Shown here in pieces: positions 6,661-14,078 of a DNA stretch of 18,429 bases. This DNA is from an uncultured Collinsella sp. (GTDB lineage Bacteria; Actinomycetota; Coriobacteriia; Coriobacteriales; Coriobacteriaceae): positions 1 through 18,429 of the forward strand of contig CABUHI010000030.1 of assembly GCA_902491345.1 (NCBI GenBank). Reading direction: 5' to 3'. A model generated the notes under the pieces. That model saw only the letters and a list, made by a program, of their open reading frames with translations. It was not told the DNA's origin and did no database searches. Each line of letters opens with the position of its first letter. Within the stretch, counting starts at the first letter, position 1. Made by a program: the position numbers and the translations under genes.

Positions 6661-6788
6661 TCGGTCGGAGGCGGGCGGGCGTTACGTTTGTCGCGAGTTC
6701 CGCATGCAAAGAAGGCCACTTAATGTGGCCTTCGTCTTGCATAGGACTGTAGAGCAGCTAACGTAACGCCCGCCCGTCTCCGACCGAC
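6660..6788 (+). repeat. Nested inverted repeat element 3 (129 bp)
   Basis: 29-bp arms (6660-6688/6760-6788) match except for one G-T position (6671/6777). The 71-nt interior has ATGCAA (6704-6709)/TTGCAT (6737-6742) and GAAGGCCAC (6711-6719)/GTGGCCTTC (6725-6733) around a TTAAT loop. AGTTCCGCA before the stem and AGGACTGT after it are shared with element 2. It lies 11 nt past the stop of the P1 peptidase gene, so it probably ends that transcript. No target-site duplication is seen at the edges. Confidence 0.8.
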
Positions 6789-6799
6789 GGTCGAGTGGA

Positions 6800-7801
6800 C
6801 TACTTTGCGGCGCCGGGGATGCCGTGGGAGGTTTTGGCGGTTTTGGCTCCGTTTACGATGGCGGTTTGCAAAGCCCTTACGGCGAGCATGCCCAACAGGT
6901 CCAAGGGAACGGCGGCGCTTGCCTGGGTTCCCAACTTGCCGCTGGCGAGGGTGTAGATGGTGTCACCGTCGTTCGTGGTGTGCGTGGGGCGGATGGCGTG
7001 CGCATAGGCGTCTGCGGCCATCTGGGAGACCTTGGTGGCCTGAGCCTTAGTGAGCTCTACGTTGGTGACGATGCAGCTGATGGTGGTGTTGGTGCGGTCG
7101 AGTGGCATTTGCATGGAGCCGGCGGCGGCAAAGGCTGCGAGCTCCATGTCGACGATCTGGTCGCTATCGGCTGCGGCGCGCATGCCAGCGACCCATTCAC
7201 CGGTGAAGGGGTCGACGATATTGCCGCAGGCGTTGACCGAGACCACGGCACCCACCTTAACAGGGCCGAGTGCCACGGCGGCATCGCCTAGGCCGGCCTT
7301 CATGCAGGTGGCGGGGCCCATGAGCTTGCCCACGGTGGCACCGGTGCCGGCACCTACATTGCCCTGCTCGAGCATGGTGGGGGTGTTGTCGAGTGCTTCG
7401 CGCACGGCGGAGATGCCAGCCTCAATGTCGGGGCGTACGGTGGGGTCGCCAAAGGCGAGGTCGAAGATGCAGCTAGAGCACACGATGGGCACCTGCGTGG
7501 GGCCGACGGGCAAGCCGATGCCGCGGCTCTCGAGCTCGCGGGCGACGCCGCTCGCGGCCTCCAGACCAAAGGCTGATCCGCCCGAAAGGCAGACGGCGTG
7601 GACCTTGTCCACGGTGTTCTCGGGACGCAGCAGGTCGGTCTCGCGCGATGCCGGGGCACCGCCGCGAACGTCAACACCGCCGGTGGCGCCCTCGGGTGCC
7701 ACGATTACGGTGCAACCGGTGCCGGCCTCCTCGTCCGTATAGTTGCCAAAGCAAAAGCCATCGACATCGCAAACGTCAATGGCCTCAAGCAGTGTATCCA
7801 T
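6800..7801 (-). CDS. P1-family (DmpA/S58) peptidase
   Basis: The 333-residue protein belongs to the DmpA-like Ntn hydrolases, autoprocessing aminopeptidases that act on peptides with D- or beta-amino acids in characterised members. Family marks are the LSGGSAFGLEAASGV block at 72-86, GNVGAGTGATVGK at 148-159, and Asn-Thr-Thr at 238-240, where the nucleophile follows the self-cleavage site. No signal peptide is seen, so it is probably cytoplasmic. AGGAG 6-7 nt upstream supports the start. It lies 101 nt downstream of maf with a hairpin between them, so it may be semi-independent. Substrate and physiological role are unknown. Many relatives are annotated only as P1 peptidases. Confidence 0.88.
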   Translation of the reverse strand: MDTLLEAIDVCDVDGFCFGNYTDEEAGTGCTVIVAPEGATGGVDVRGGAPASRETDLLRPENTVDKVHAVCLSGGSAFGLEAASGVARELESRGIGLPVGPTQVPIVCSSCIFDLAFGDPTVRPDIEAGISAVREALDNTPTMLEQGNVGAGTGATVGKLMGPATCMKAGLGDAAVALGPVKVGAVVSVNACGNIVDPFTGEWVAGMRAAADSDQIVDMELAAFAAAGSMQMPLDRTNTTISCIVTNVELTKAQATKVSQMAADAYAHAIRPTHTTNDGDTIYTLASGKLGTQASAAVPLDLLGMLAVRALQTAIVNGAKTAKTSHGIPGAAK

Positions 7802-7824
7802 GTTTTACTCCTATCGGTTTTCCG

Positions 7825-7841
7825 CCGGGCCTTATGCCCGG
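7825..7841 (-). promoter_or_regulatory. Leader hairpin before the P1 peptidase gene
   Basis: CCGGGC (7825-7830) pairs with GCCCGG (7836-7841) around CTTAT, about 23 nt before the start codon. It has no T-run, so it is more likely an mRNA 5'-end structure than a terminator. Confidence 0.25.
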
Positions 7842-7871
7842 TCGGGATCCGTACGGTACGCCGAAATTGTA

Positions 7872-7894
7872 GGCGCTGGGGGATACCCAGCGCC
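7872..7894 (-). terminator. Hairpin terminator after maf
   Basis: GGCGCTGGG (7872-7880) and CCCAGCGCC (7886-7894) form a perfect 9-bp stem with a 5-nt loop, 8 nt past the maf stop. Only a weak T-rich tract follows on the minus strand, as is common for GC-rich actinobacterial terminators. Confidence 0.6.
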
Positions 7895-7902
7895 AGATGC
7901 AA

Positions 7903-8484
7903 TTACGATAGTTTTTGAATCGCACGCGCGACGCGAGCGATGGGCAGGCCCACCACGTTGTAGAAGTCGCCCGAAATATCATGCACGAGCATGCGCCCGC
8001 CGACGCCCTGAATGCCGTAGGCGCCTGCCTTGTCCATGGGCTCGCCTGAGGCGACGTAGCGCTCAATCTGCTCGTCGGTGAGCTCATAGAACGTCACGTC
8101 GGTCACATCGACAAACGACAGGCTCTCGGCGGCGTGCGGGGCTGTGGCGTCTCCGGCTCTAACGATGCAGACGCCGGTTGCGACCTGGTGCGTGCGCCCC
8201 GAGAGCTCGTGGAGCATGGTGCGGGCTTCATCCTCGTTTGCCGGCTTGCCCAAAAGCTTGCCATCGAAGGTGACGATGGTGTCGGCCGCGATGGTCAACT
8301 CATTGGGCTCGGCGTGCTCGGCGGCAACGACGGCAGCCTTAGCGCGAGCTAAGCGCTCGACAAGCGTAAGCGGGGTTTCGTCATCAAAAGGAGTCTCGTC
8401 GATGTCAGCGGGAATGACGCGGATGTCGTAGCCCGCTTCGCGCATCAACTCGATGCGGCGCGGTGATTGCGAAGCCAAAATCAT
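7903..8484 (-). CDS. maf: Maf-family nucleoside triphosphate pyrophosphatase
   Basis: Maf proteins hydrolyse non-canonical or excess nucleotides (dTTP/UTP in the YhdE-type subgroup) to monophosphate and pyrophosphate, a housecleaning role; some members affect septation. The 193-residue sequence has LASQSPRR at 3-10, the catalytic AADTIV with Asp68, GKP at 79-81, and the SGEPMDKAGAYGIQG block at 146-160. The AADTIV and DKAGAYG motifs favour the YhdE (dTTP/UTP) type, but substrate choice was not tested. Its ATG overlaps the stop of the preceding DJ-1-family gene in an ATGA arrangement (8481-8484), indicating translational coupling. Confidence 0.92.
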   Translation of the reverse strand: MILASQSPRRIELMREAGYDIRVIPADIDETPFDDETPLTLVERLARAKAAVVAAEHAEPNELTIAADTIVTFDGKLLGKPANEDEARTMLHELSGRTHQVATGVCIVRAGDATAPHAAESLSFVDVTDVTFYELTDEQIERYVASGEPMDKAGAYGIQGVGGRMLVHDISGDFYNVVGLPIARVARAIQKLS

Positions 8485-9023
8485 AGCTGAATGCCCTCGG
8501 CAACCTTCTCGACAGCCTTGTCGCCGGCGAGCGTACGCAGCAGCTCAAGCGCAAAGGGGAGCGACTGGGCCATGCCGCTGGCGGTGATGATGTTGCCGTC
8601 GTGCGTGACCTTGTCGCCGGTATAGGCGCCCTCGGGGAAGCTCTTCTCAAAGCCGGGGAAGCACGTGGCGTAGCGTCCCTCGAGCAGGTCAAGCTCGCCC
8701 AGGATAAACGGGGCGGCGCAGATGGCGGCAACATGCTTGGTCGCGGCGAACTCGCAGACTACGTCGCAGACGCGCTGGTCGGCACGCAGGTTGGTGGCAC
8801 CGGGCAGACCGCCGGGCAGTACGACGCAGTCATACTCGTCAAAGTTAATCTCGTCAAAGAGTGCGTCGCAGGTTACGGGAATCTGCAGCGAGCTTACGAC
8901 CTCGCGGGTGGGCATGATCGAGACGAGCGTGGCGCGCACGCCGCCGCGACGCATGACATCGACCATGGTCAGGCATTCAATCGTTTCAAAGCCATCGGCG
9001 GCAAGAACGGCAACGCTGGGCAT
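8481..9023 (-). CDS. DJ-1/PfpI-family protein
   Basis: This is a 180-residue member of the DJ-1 (YajL/ThiJ) superfamily, cytoplasmic proteins linked to oxidative or carbonyl stress whose exact activities are debated. The nucleophile elbow AAICAAP places the conserved cysteine at 102. Glu16, in GFETIE, corresponds to the Glu that tunes that cysteine in DJ-1, and VDVMRRGG at 21-28 is also shared. AAAGGA 6-11 nt upstream selects the ATG at 9023. A longer reading from 9119 is possible but has no ribosome site and no family similarity in its extra part. It is coupled to maf by a 4-nt overlap, so the pair probably forms a stress or housekeeping operon. Confidence 0.88.
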   Translation of the reverse strand: MPSVAVLAADGFETIECLTMVDVMRRGGVRATLVSIMPTREVVSSLQIPVTCDALFDEINFDEYDCVVLPGGLPGATNLRADQRVCDVVCEFAATKHVAAICAAPFILGELDLLEGRYATCFPGFEKSFPEGAYTGDKVTHDGNIITASGMAQSLPFALELLRTLAGDKAVEKVAEGIQL

Positions 9024-9102
9024 AAGGGTTCCTTTCATAGGGCGGCATACAATTAGCCGTCTTATACCCCGAAGACCGCCGCTTGCCACGCCCCATTCCC
9101 CA

Positions 9103-9132
9103 ATGATTTTGATCCCCACCCCAGAAAATCAT
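9103..9132. promoter_or_regulatory. Dyad between the divergent DJ-1-family and zinc-ribbon genes
   Basis: ATGATTTT (9103-9110) and AAAATCAT (9125-9132) form a perfect 8-bp inverted repeat with a 14-nt GC-rich spacer, in the region where both promoters should lie. It could be an operator. I could not place convincing -35/-10 pairs here. Confidence 0.25.
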
Positions 9133-9229
9133 GCAGGGTGGATGGGTGTTGCGCACTAGGAGGGGCTTGCAGCGCGGCGATAAAATCTCGGCATCCGTCA
9201 TCTTTCGCTACATGAGGAGCTGATGCGCG

Positions 9230-9526
9230 ATGGGCCTTAGGGTATTCGATCTTCTCGTTTTGCTAGTTGTGTTTGGTGGTGTCGCGGCTGTCGCCTTTGC
9301 TGTTATCTTGAACAAGGAATCGTCGAATAAGCCTCAGCCTCCGCAGTCCAATCCGCACCAGCAAATGCCTCCCGCGCAGCAGGTTCCGCCGACGCAGCAG
9401 GTGCCGACCGCGATCGATGATGCTCAGCCAGTTGAGCCCGCTCATTTTTGTGCTCAGTGTGGCTCAATGTTGGAAGCAAATGCCTCCTTCTGCCAAAACT
9501 GTGGCGCTCCCGTCAACCACCAGTAA
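9230..9526 (+). CDS. Small membrane-anchored zinc-ribbon protein
   Basis: The 98-residue protein of unknown function has three parts. Residues 5-27 are a single hydrophobic helix. Residues 31-68 form a Pro/Gln-rich linker with repeated QQVPP-type units. Residues 74-91 form a zinc ribbon with CAQC...CQNC (Cys74, 77, 88, 91). The architecture resembles many small 'zinc-ribbon domain' proteins of Gram-positives, with the ribbon probably on the cytoplasmic side or tethered near the membrane. GAGGAG (9214-9219) lies 10 nt before the ATG. An ATG at 9223 hits a stop after five codons. It stands alone between a divergent and a convergent gene. Confidence 0.75.
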   Translation: MGLRVFDLLVLLVVFGGVAAVAFAVILNKESSNKPQPPQSNPHQQMPPAQQVPPTQQVPTAIDDAQPVEPAHFCAQCGSMLEANASFCQNCGAPVNHQ

Positions 9527-9540
9527 ACCAGCAGCGAAAT

Positions 9541-9594
9541 GGGGCGGGGGTTCAGCAATCATTCACCACTCGATGATTGCTGAACCCCCGCCCC
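9541..9594. terminator. Two-way hairpin terminator between convergent genes
   Basis: A perfect 22-bp stem (9541-9562/9573-9594) with a 10-nt loop fills the gap between the zinc-ribbon stop (9526) and the methyltransferase stop (9609). It lacks a T-run on either strand, but its position and stability suggest bidirectional termination. Unlike the three nested elements it is a plain hairpin. Confidence 0.75.
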
Positions 9595-9608
9595 TCAAAC
9601 AGATTAGG

Positions 9609-10922
9609 TTAGTTGCGCTTGAGGTGGACGACGGTTTCGCAGTGGAAGGTTTGCGGGAATAGGTCGACCGGCGTGATCTTGACGGGGGAGAAGGTGCCCT
9701 CCTCAACAAAGCGCTTGAGGTCGCGGGCCAGAGTCGCCGGGTCGCAGCTCACGTAGGCGACATCGCGGGCACTCGTGCTCGCGATGAGGTCGATTGCCTC
9801 GGGGGCGAGGCCCGCACGCGGCGGGTCGACCACCAAGACGTCGGCGTCCTGATCGGGGAACTCGTGCACCGCGTCGCCGCCGATGACGTCGACGTTATTG
9901 AGCTTGTTGATCTCCAGGTTGCGACGCAGGTCGCGCACGGCCGGGCCGTAGGCCTCGACGGCGGCGACAAAGTCGCAGCGGCGGGCGAGCGGCAGGGTAA
10001 AGGTGCCGGCACCGCAGTACAGGTCCACGGCTAGCTCGTCTTCCTGCGGGTCGAGGGCGTCCATAACGAGCTCAATCAGAATCTCGGCGCCCTTGGTATT
10101 GACCTGGAAAAACGACGGGGCAGATAAGCGCATCTGGCCTTCGGCGATATTCTCGGTCCACGAGCCCTCGCCGGCGAGCATCTCGACTTTGGAGACACGG
10201 CGGGCTTTCTTTTCGCCCTTGCTCATCACACGCACCACGCTCGTGGGATGAGCGGCGTCCGCCAGCACGCGGGAGACCTGCGAGCGCGGAAAAGAGCCTG
10301 TGGGCGTCCAGAGTGCAACCTCGAGTGCCTTGGTGCGGCGAGATGCGCGAATGCCCACGCGTTCGAGCCCCAAGTCATGGCTGCCGCTCAGATAGTTGAG
10401 TGCGCCGACGACCGATTTGAGCGCCTTGGGAAAACGCTTATCGAACAGCGGGCACGCATCGACGGTCACAATTTTGGTGGGGTCGACACCGTGCATGCCA
10501 AGGCGCACGCGACCGTTGACGACGGTCGGTTCGAGCTCGATCTTGTTGCGGTAGCCCCAGTCGTCCTTGGTGTGGCGGATGGGCTGCACCAGCTCATCGA
10601 CCTGCTCAGGAGCGAACTTGCCGATGCGCTCGAGCGTGGAGCGCAGGTTTTGCTCCTTGGCGGCGAGCTGTGCCGTGCGTGAGAGATTGCCCCACGAGCA
10701 GCCGCCGCAGATGCCCACGAAGGGGCAGGGAGGCTGAATGCGATCGGGGCTTGGCTCCAGAATCTCGGTGGTGCGGGCGCGAATGAACGACTTGCCATCC
10801 TGTACGACCTCGGCCTCGACGGTGTCGCCTGCCACGGCGCCCTGCACAAAGACGGCTTTACCGTTGTCGGCGTGCGCCAGCCCGTCGGCGCCGTAGGTCA
10901 TCGATTCTATAGTGAGCTTCAT
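9609..10922 (-). CDS. rlmD: 23S rRNA (uracil-5)-methyltransferase, TrmA/RlmD family
   Basis: The enzyme uses S-adenosylmethionine to methylate uracil C5 in 23S rRNA. The 437-residue form starts with a TRAM-like domain (about residues 1-55). It has an iron-sulfur motif with Cys66, 72, 75 and 157 in the C-x5-C-x2-C...C pattern of RumA/RlmD, SAM motif DLYCGAGTFTLPLA near 301-314, VVDPPRAG, catalytic Cys394 in VSCDPATLARD, and a C-terminal HCE. The ATG at 10922 follows GGCAGGGA. An upstream ATG at 10958 adds 12 residues without a ribosome site. The exact target (U1939, U747 or both) cannot be read from the sequence, so the symbol is a family-level choice. Confidence 0.88.
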   Translation of the reverse strand: MKLTIESMTYGADGLAHADNGKAVFVQGAVAGDTVEAEVVQDGKSFIRARTTEILEPSPDRIQPPCPFVGICGGCSWGNLSRTAQLAAKEQNLRSTLERIGKFAPEQVDELVQPIRHTKDDWGYRNKIELEPTVVNGRVRLGMHGVDPTKIVTVDACPLFDKRFPKALKSVVGALNYLSGSHDLGLERVGIRASRRTKALEVALWTPTGSFPRSQVSRVLADAAHPTSVVRVMSKGEKKARRVSKVEMLAGEGSWTENIAEGQMRLSAPSFFQVNTKGAEILIELVMDALDPQEDELAVDLYCGAGTFTLPLARRCDFVAAVEAYGPAVRDLRRNLEINKLNNVDVIGGDAVHEFPDQDADVLVVDPPRAGLAPEAIDLIASTSARDVAYVSCDPATLARDLKRFVEEGTFSPVKITPVDLFPQTFHCETVVHLKRN

Positions 10923-10971
10923 ATCCCTGCCTGTCATTCGCGTTGTTGTCCGCACCATGGTAGCAGGGAAG

Positions 10972-11011
10972 AGCGCCCCGCATCCGAGGCTTTCCTCAAA
11001 TGCGGGGCGCT
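10972..11011 (-). terminator. Hairpin terminator after ppk1
   Basis: AGCGCCCCGCAT (10972-10983) pairs perfectly with ATGCGGGGCGCT (11000-11011), with an inner GAGG/CCTC pair (10986-10989/10994-10997). It lies between ppk1 and the methyltransferase gene on the same strand, so the two are probably separate transcripts. Confidence 0.65.
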
Positions 11012-11033
11012 TCTACAAACTGCTTCTACAAAC
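11009..11033. repeat. Tandem direct repeat, two 12-bp copies
   Basis: GCTTCTACAAAC occurs at 11009-11020 and again at 11022-11033, a 13-bp period. It sits between the ppk1 stop and its terminator hairpin. This is probably a slippage duplication. Confidence 0.8.
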
Positions 11034-11035
11034 GA

Positions 11036-13543
11036 CTATTTCGTCTTGCCGGTAATGAGCGTCTTAAGACCCAGGCCGATCAGACCCAAGCCCATGCGCA
11101 CGCGGCCGGGGCGATGGCGCTCGATGGCCTTGGTCTTGCCGGCGGGCTTATCGCGACGGGCGCTTGTCTCGGGTGCGGGCTTGGTGACCTGCGGCTCGGG
11201 CTGAGGTGCAGGTGCAGGTGCAGGCTCGGGCTCAATGACGGTCGCCTGGACCTTCTGAACCTCGGGCGCTTTCTCCACGGCGGGCTCTGCGGCAGCCTCG
11301 GGCTCATTCACCGGGGGAGCGGAAACCGCTTCCGGTTTGGCAACTGCCCCATGTTCAACCTCGGCCTGAATAGCTTCTTCGGCCACGCGTTCCTTCTCCT
11401 GTGCGCGCTGCTGCGCGGCGGACTCGGCGTTGCGATAGGCACGCTCCAGCAGAGCTTCCTGCGAGTTGAAGGGCTTCTCGTCCTCTTTGCGCTCCACGGG
11501 AACCCAGGTGCCGTCACTCGTCAGGCTGCGTGCCTTCACGTTGTCGCGCAGCTGCATGCCCATGTACTCGTGCACCAGGGCACGGCAGGTGGGGTCGAGC
11601 ACGGGGAAGGCGATCTCCACGCGGTGCTCGGTGTTGCGCGTCATCATGTCGGCCGAGCTCAGATAGATCATGTCCGAGTCCACGCCAAAGGCGTAAACGC
11701 GCGCATGCTCCAAAAAGCGTCCGACGATAGAACGGACATGCACGTTCTCGGTCTTGCCCGGAACGCCCGGCTTGAGGCACGAAATGCCGCGGATGATCAT
11801 GTCCACGCGGACTCCTGCGCACGATGCCTCGGCGATCTTGTCGATGACCTCGCGGTCGGTGAGCGAGTTGAGCTTAAAGAACACGCGGGCGGGCTCGCCA
11901 GCGAGGGCGCGCTGGATCTCGCGGTCCAGGCCGCGCATGATGAGCGGCTTCAGGCCGACCGGCGCCACGCCCAGGAAGCGGTAATCGCCGCGCAGGTTGC
12001 CCAGCGACAGGTTGCGGAAGAACAAGTTGGCGTCCTCGCCGATGCCGGGATGGGCGGTCATGAGCATAAAGTCGCTGTAGAGCTTGGCCGTCTTCTCGTT
12101 AAAGTTGCCGGTGCCCAACAGCGTCAGGCGTGTAAGCGCCATGCCCTCGCGATAGGTGAGCTGGCAGATCTTGGAGTGGCACTTAAAGCCTTCGGAGCCG
12201 TAGATGACGGTGCAGCCTGCCTCTTCCAGACGCTCGGCCCACTCGATGTTGTTCTGCTCGTCGAAGCGGGCGCGGAGCTCCATGAGCACCGTGACCTCTT
12301 TGCCGTTCTCGGCGGCATCGATCAGCGACTCGCACAGGCGGCTCTGCTTGGCCACGCGGTAGAGCGTGATGCGCAGCGAGATGCACTCGGGGTCGTAGGC
12401 GGCCTCGTGTACCAGATCCAGGAAGGGGTTCATGGCCTCATAGGGATAAAAGAGCAGTTTGTCGTGCTGAAGCACCTGCTCGCGGATGGAGCGGGACATA
12501 TCGATGGTGGGGTTGGGCTGCGGCTTAAATGGCGTAAAGAGCAGCTCGTTGCGCAGGTGCTCGGGAATCTTGCCCTCAATGCCAAAGACATAGCCCAGGT
12601 TGAGCGGGATATCGCAGGTAAAGACCGAGCGACGCGAGAGCTCGAGCGCCTTGCGGATAGTCTTGAGCGTCTGCTTCTCGAGTGAGCCCGAGACGGCGAG
12701 CACTACCGGCTGCAGGCGCAGGCGCTTCTTGAGGATGCGCTTCATGTGCTGGCGGTAATCCTCTTCCTCCTCGACGCCCTCGCCGTCCGGGTCGATGTCG
12801 GCGTTGCGGGTGACGCGGATGAGCGCGCGGTCGAGCGGCTTATAGGAGCCAAAGCAGCTGTCCAGGCAGGCGAGGATGACGTCCTCGAGCAAGATGTAGG
12901 AGTAGGTGCCGGTGGGCGAGGGGATCTCGACCACGCGGTTCATCGAGGCGGGAATCTCGATCAGGCCCAGCAGACTTTCCTCGTCGGTGACGCCGTCCAG
13001 GCCGCACGCCAGGTAGAGCGCGCCGTTGCGCAGGTTGGGGAAGGGGTGGCGCGGGTCGATCACCAGCGGTGAGATGACCGGCGACACGTAGGCCTGGAAG
13101 TAGCGGGTTACAAAGGTGCGCTCCTCGGGCGTAAGCGAATCGATGCGGGCGCGGTGAACGCCCAAGGTATCGAGCTTGCCCTCGATGCTCTTAAAGATGG
13201 ACTCCCAACGGGTAAGGAGCCCGGGCAGCTCCGCCATGACAGCATCGACCTGTTCGGAGGCGGTCATATTGCTCTTGTTGTCGACAGGCTGTTTTTTGAG
13301 CTCGGCAAGGTCGGACAGGCCACCCACGCGCACCATGAGGAACTCATCGAGGTTTGACTCGAAGATCGAGACGAACTTAAGGCGCTCGAACAGCGGCACG
13401 GACTCATCAAAAGCCTCGTCGAGCACACGGTTGTCAAAGCGTAGCCAGCTGAGCTCTCGGTTCTGCGTGTACGAGAAGTCGCGCGGCGGTTTGCGCAGCT
13501 TTGCGGCGGCTTGCTTTTTTTCGATTTTGCTCGGCATATGCAT
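11036..13543 (-). CDS. ppk1: Polyphosphate kinase 1 with long C-terminal extension
   Basis: The enzyme polymerises the gamma-phosphate of ATP into inorganic polyphosphate, reversibly. The core is canonical: NRELSWLRFDNRVL at 28-41, SNLDEFLMVRVGG at 63-75, the phosphorylated His456 in GFKCHSKICQL, LLGTGNFNEKTAKLYSDF near 475, His613 in RFLEHARVYAF, and YLSSADMMTRN at 627-637. The family usually ends near 690-720 residues; this protein has 835. The extra part is an Ala/Glu-rich segment with coiled-coil potential (about 695-735), a Pro/Glu/Ala-rich linker (about 736-795), and a basic tail ending in a glycine/leucine-rich segment (about 806-835). The extension may tether the enzyme or bind polyphosphate; that is inference. 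The ATG at 13543 or at 13537 could be used. Confidence 0.94.
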   Translation of the reverse strand: MHMPSKIEKKQAAAKLRKPPRDFSYTQNRELSWLRFDNRVLDEAFDESVPLFERLKFVSIFESNLDEFLMVRVGGLSDLAELKKQPVDNKSNMTASEQVDAVMAELPGLLTRWESIFKSIEGKLDTLGVHRARIDSLTPEERTFVTRYFQAYVSPVISPLVIDPRHPFPNLRNGALYLACGLDGVTDEESLLGLIEIPASMNRVVEIPSPTGTYSYILLEDVILACLDSCFGSYKPLDRALIRVTRNADIDPDGEGVEEEEDYRQHMKRILKKRLRLQPVVLAVSGSLEKQTLKTIRKALELSRRSVFTCDIPLNLGYVFGIEGKIPEHLRNELLFTPFKPQPNPTIDMSRSIREQVLQHDKLLFYPYEAMNPFLDLVHEAAYDPECISLRITLYRVAKQSRLCESLIDAAENGKEVTVLMELRARFDEQNNIEWAERLEEAGCTVIYGSEGFKCHSKICQLTYREGMALTRLTLLGTGNFNEKTAKLYSDFMLMTAHPGIGEDANLFFRNLSLGNLRGDYRFLGVAPVGLKPLIMRGLDREIQRALAGEPARVFFKLNSLTDREVIDKIAEASCAGVRVDMIIRGISCLKPGVPGKTENVHVRSIVGRFLEHARVYAFGVDSDMIYLSSADMMTRNTEHRVEIAFPVLDPTCRALVHEYMGMQLRDNVKARSLTSDGTWVPVERKEDEKPFNSQEALLERAYRNAESAAQQRAQEKERVAEEAIQAEVEHGAVAKPEAVSAPPVNEPEAAAEPAVEKAPEVQKVQATVIEPEPAPAPAPQPEPQVTKPAPETSARRDKPAGKTKAIERHRPGRVRMGLGLIGLGLKTLITGKTK

Positions 13544-13554
13544 CTGTCCGTTCA

Positions 13555-13569
13555 GTCCCCGCAGGGGAC
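13555..13569 (-). promoter_or_regulatory. Leader hairpin before ppk1
   Basis: GTCCCC (13555-13560) and GGGGAC (13564-13569) pair around GCA, 11 nt before the ppk1 start on the minus strand. It may overlap the ribosome site region and reduce initiation. Confidence 0.3.
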
Positions 13570-13947
13570 GGTAGCCTAACCCTATTCACTATTGTCTCAA
13601 TTTAGTCGACTTGTGGCACGGACGTATTGTGCGAACGGTATCTTTACCTACTTCTTACGCTGTCAAGGCATGCGACTAACTGCCTGACTCGTTTTGAAAA
13701 CAATCTATATCCATACTCAATTGGTGAGGATGTATGAATAAGAATGATTGCCAGCTGAATATAATCGAATCCAAATTGAATCATGGACAGACGACATATA
13801 TATGCAGAAAATAGTTTTAGCTATGCAATTCCTAAACATGAAGTTATTTGTGCAATCTTGCTCAATTCCTTAGAAAAAAGAACGATTACCTTTGAAAACC
13901 TGCTTTAGAGAACTGAAGTGCATCATGGGGGAATCATATGCGATATA
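13570..13947. other. AT-rich non-coding region upstream of arcA1
   Basis: About 380 bp, clearly more AT-rich than the flanking genes, with A- and T-tracts and no convincing gene. A 41-codon open frame at 13783-13908 lacks a ribosome site. The strings GAATGATTG (13740-13748) and TTGAAAAC (13892-13899) have counterparts at similar distances upstream of arcA2, so this looks like a diverged copy of one ancestral control region. It probably also holds the ppk1 promoter. Confidence 0.4.
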
Positions 13948-14013
13948 CCGTTCATCGCACTTTGCTGACCGTTCGGGGGCGAGGTGGAATTGCGGGTGGT
14001 TTTTGGATATAAC
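13948..14013 (+). promoter_or_regulatory. arcA1 promoter with two CCGTTC half-sites 21 bp apart
   Basis: CCGTTC occurs at 13948-13953 and 13969-13974. The second starts a 21-bp block (13969-13989, beginning CCGTTCGGGGGCGAGG) that is identical upstream of arcA2 (17060-17080). Thirteen bases later TTGGATATAA (14003-14012), also shared, supplies a -10 box TATAAC (14008-14013). No good -35 hexamer is present, so the half-sites probably bind an activator. A start near 14020 gives a leader of about 75 nt. Confidence 0.55.
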
Positions 14014-14020
14014 TAGAGCT

Positions 14021-14078
14021 GTCAGCAAGCAGCGTCCCATACGGAGGGGCGCTGATACATTCGGCCAGTAAGGCCCGA
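14021..14078 (+). promoter_or_regulatory. Structured arcA1 leader RNA
   Basis: GTCAGCAA (14021-14028) and CGGAGGGGCGCT (14042-14053) are shared with arcA2. TCAGC (14022-14026) can pair with GCTGA (14051-14055). A second hairpin, TCGGCC (14061-14066) with GGCCCGA (14072-14078), sits just before the AAAGGTAGGAGG ribosome site. The corresponding hairpin of arcA2 has an extra C-G pair and a different loop. Confidence 0.4.

Noticed and set aside
6660..6788. Miniature transposable element with terminal inverted repeats
   Set aside because: No target-site duplication at the edges, and the arms differ between elements, unlike copies of one transposon. Position after stop codons fits terminators better, although mobility is not excluded.
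9541..9594. Fourth member of the nested-repeat family
   Set aside because: It is a simple 22-bp hairpin with a 10-nt loop and lacks the TTCCGCA/AGGAC interior.
13783..13908. 41-codon frame in the AT-rich region before arcA1
   Set aside because: No ribosome site, no counterpart before arcA2, and within chance length for this region.
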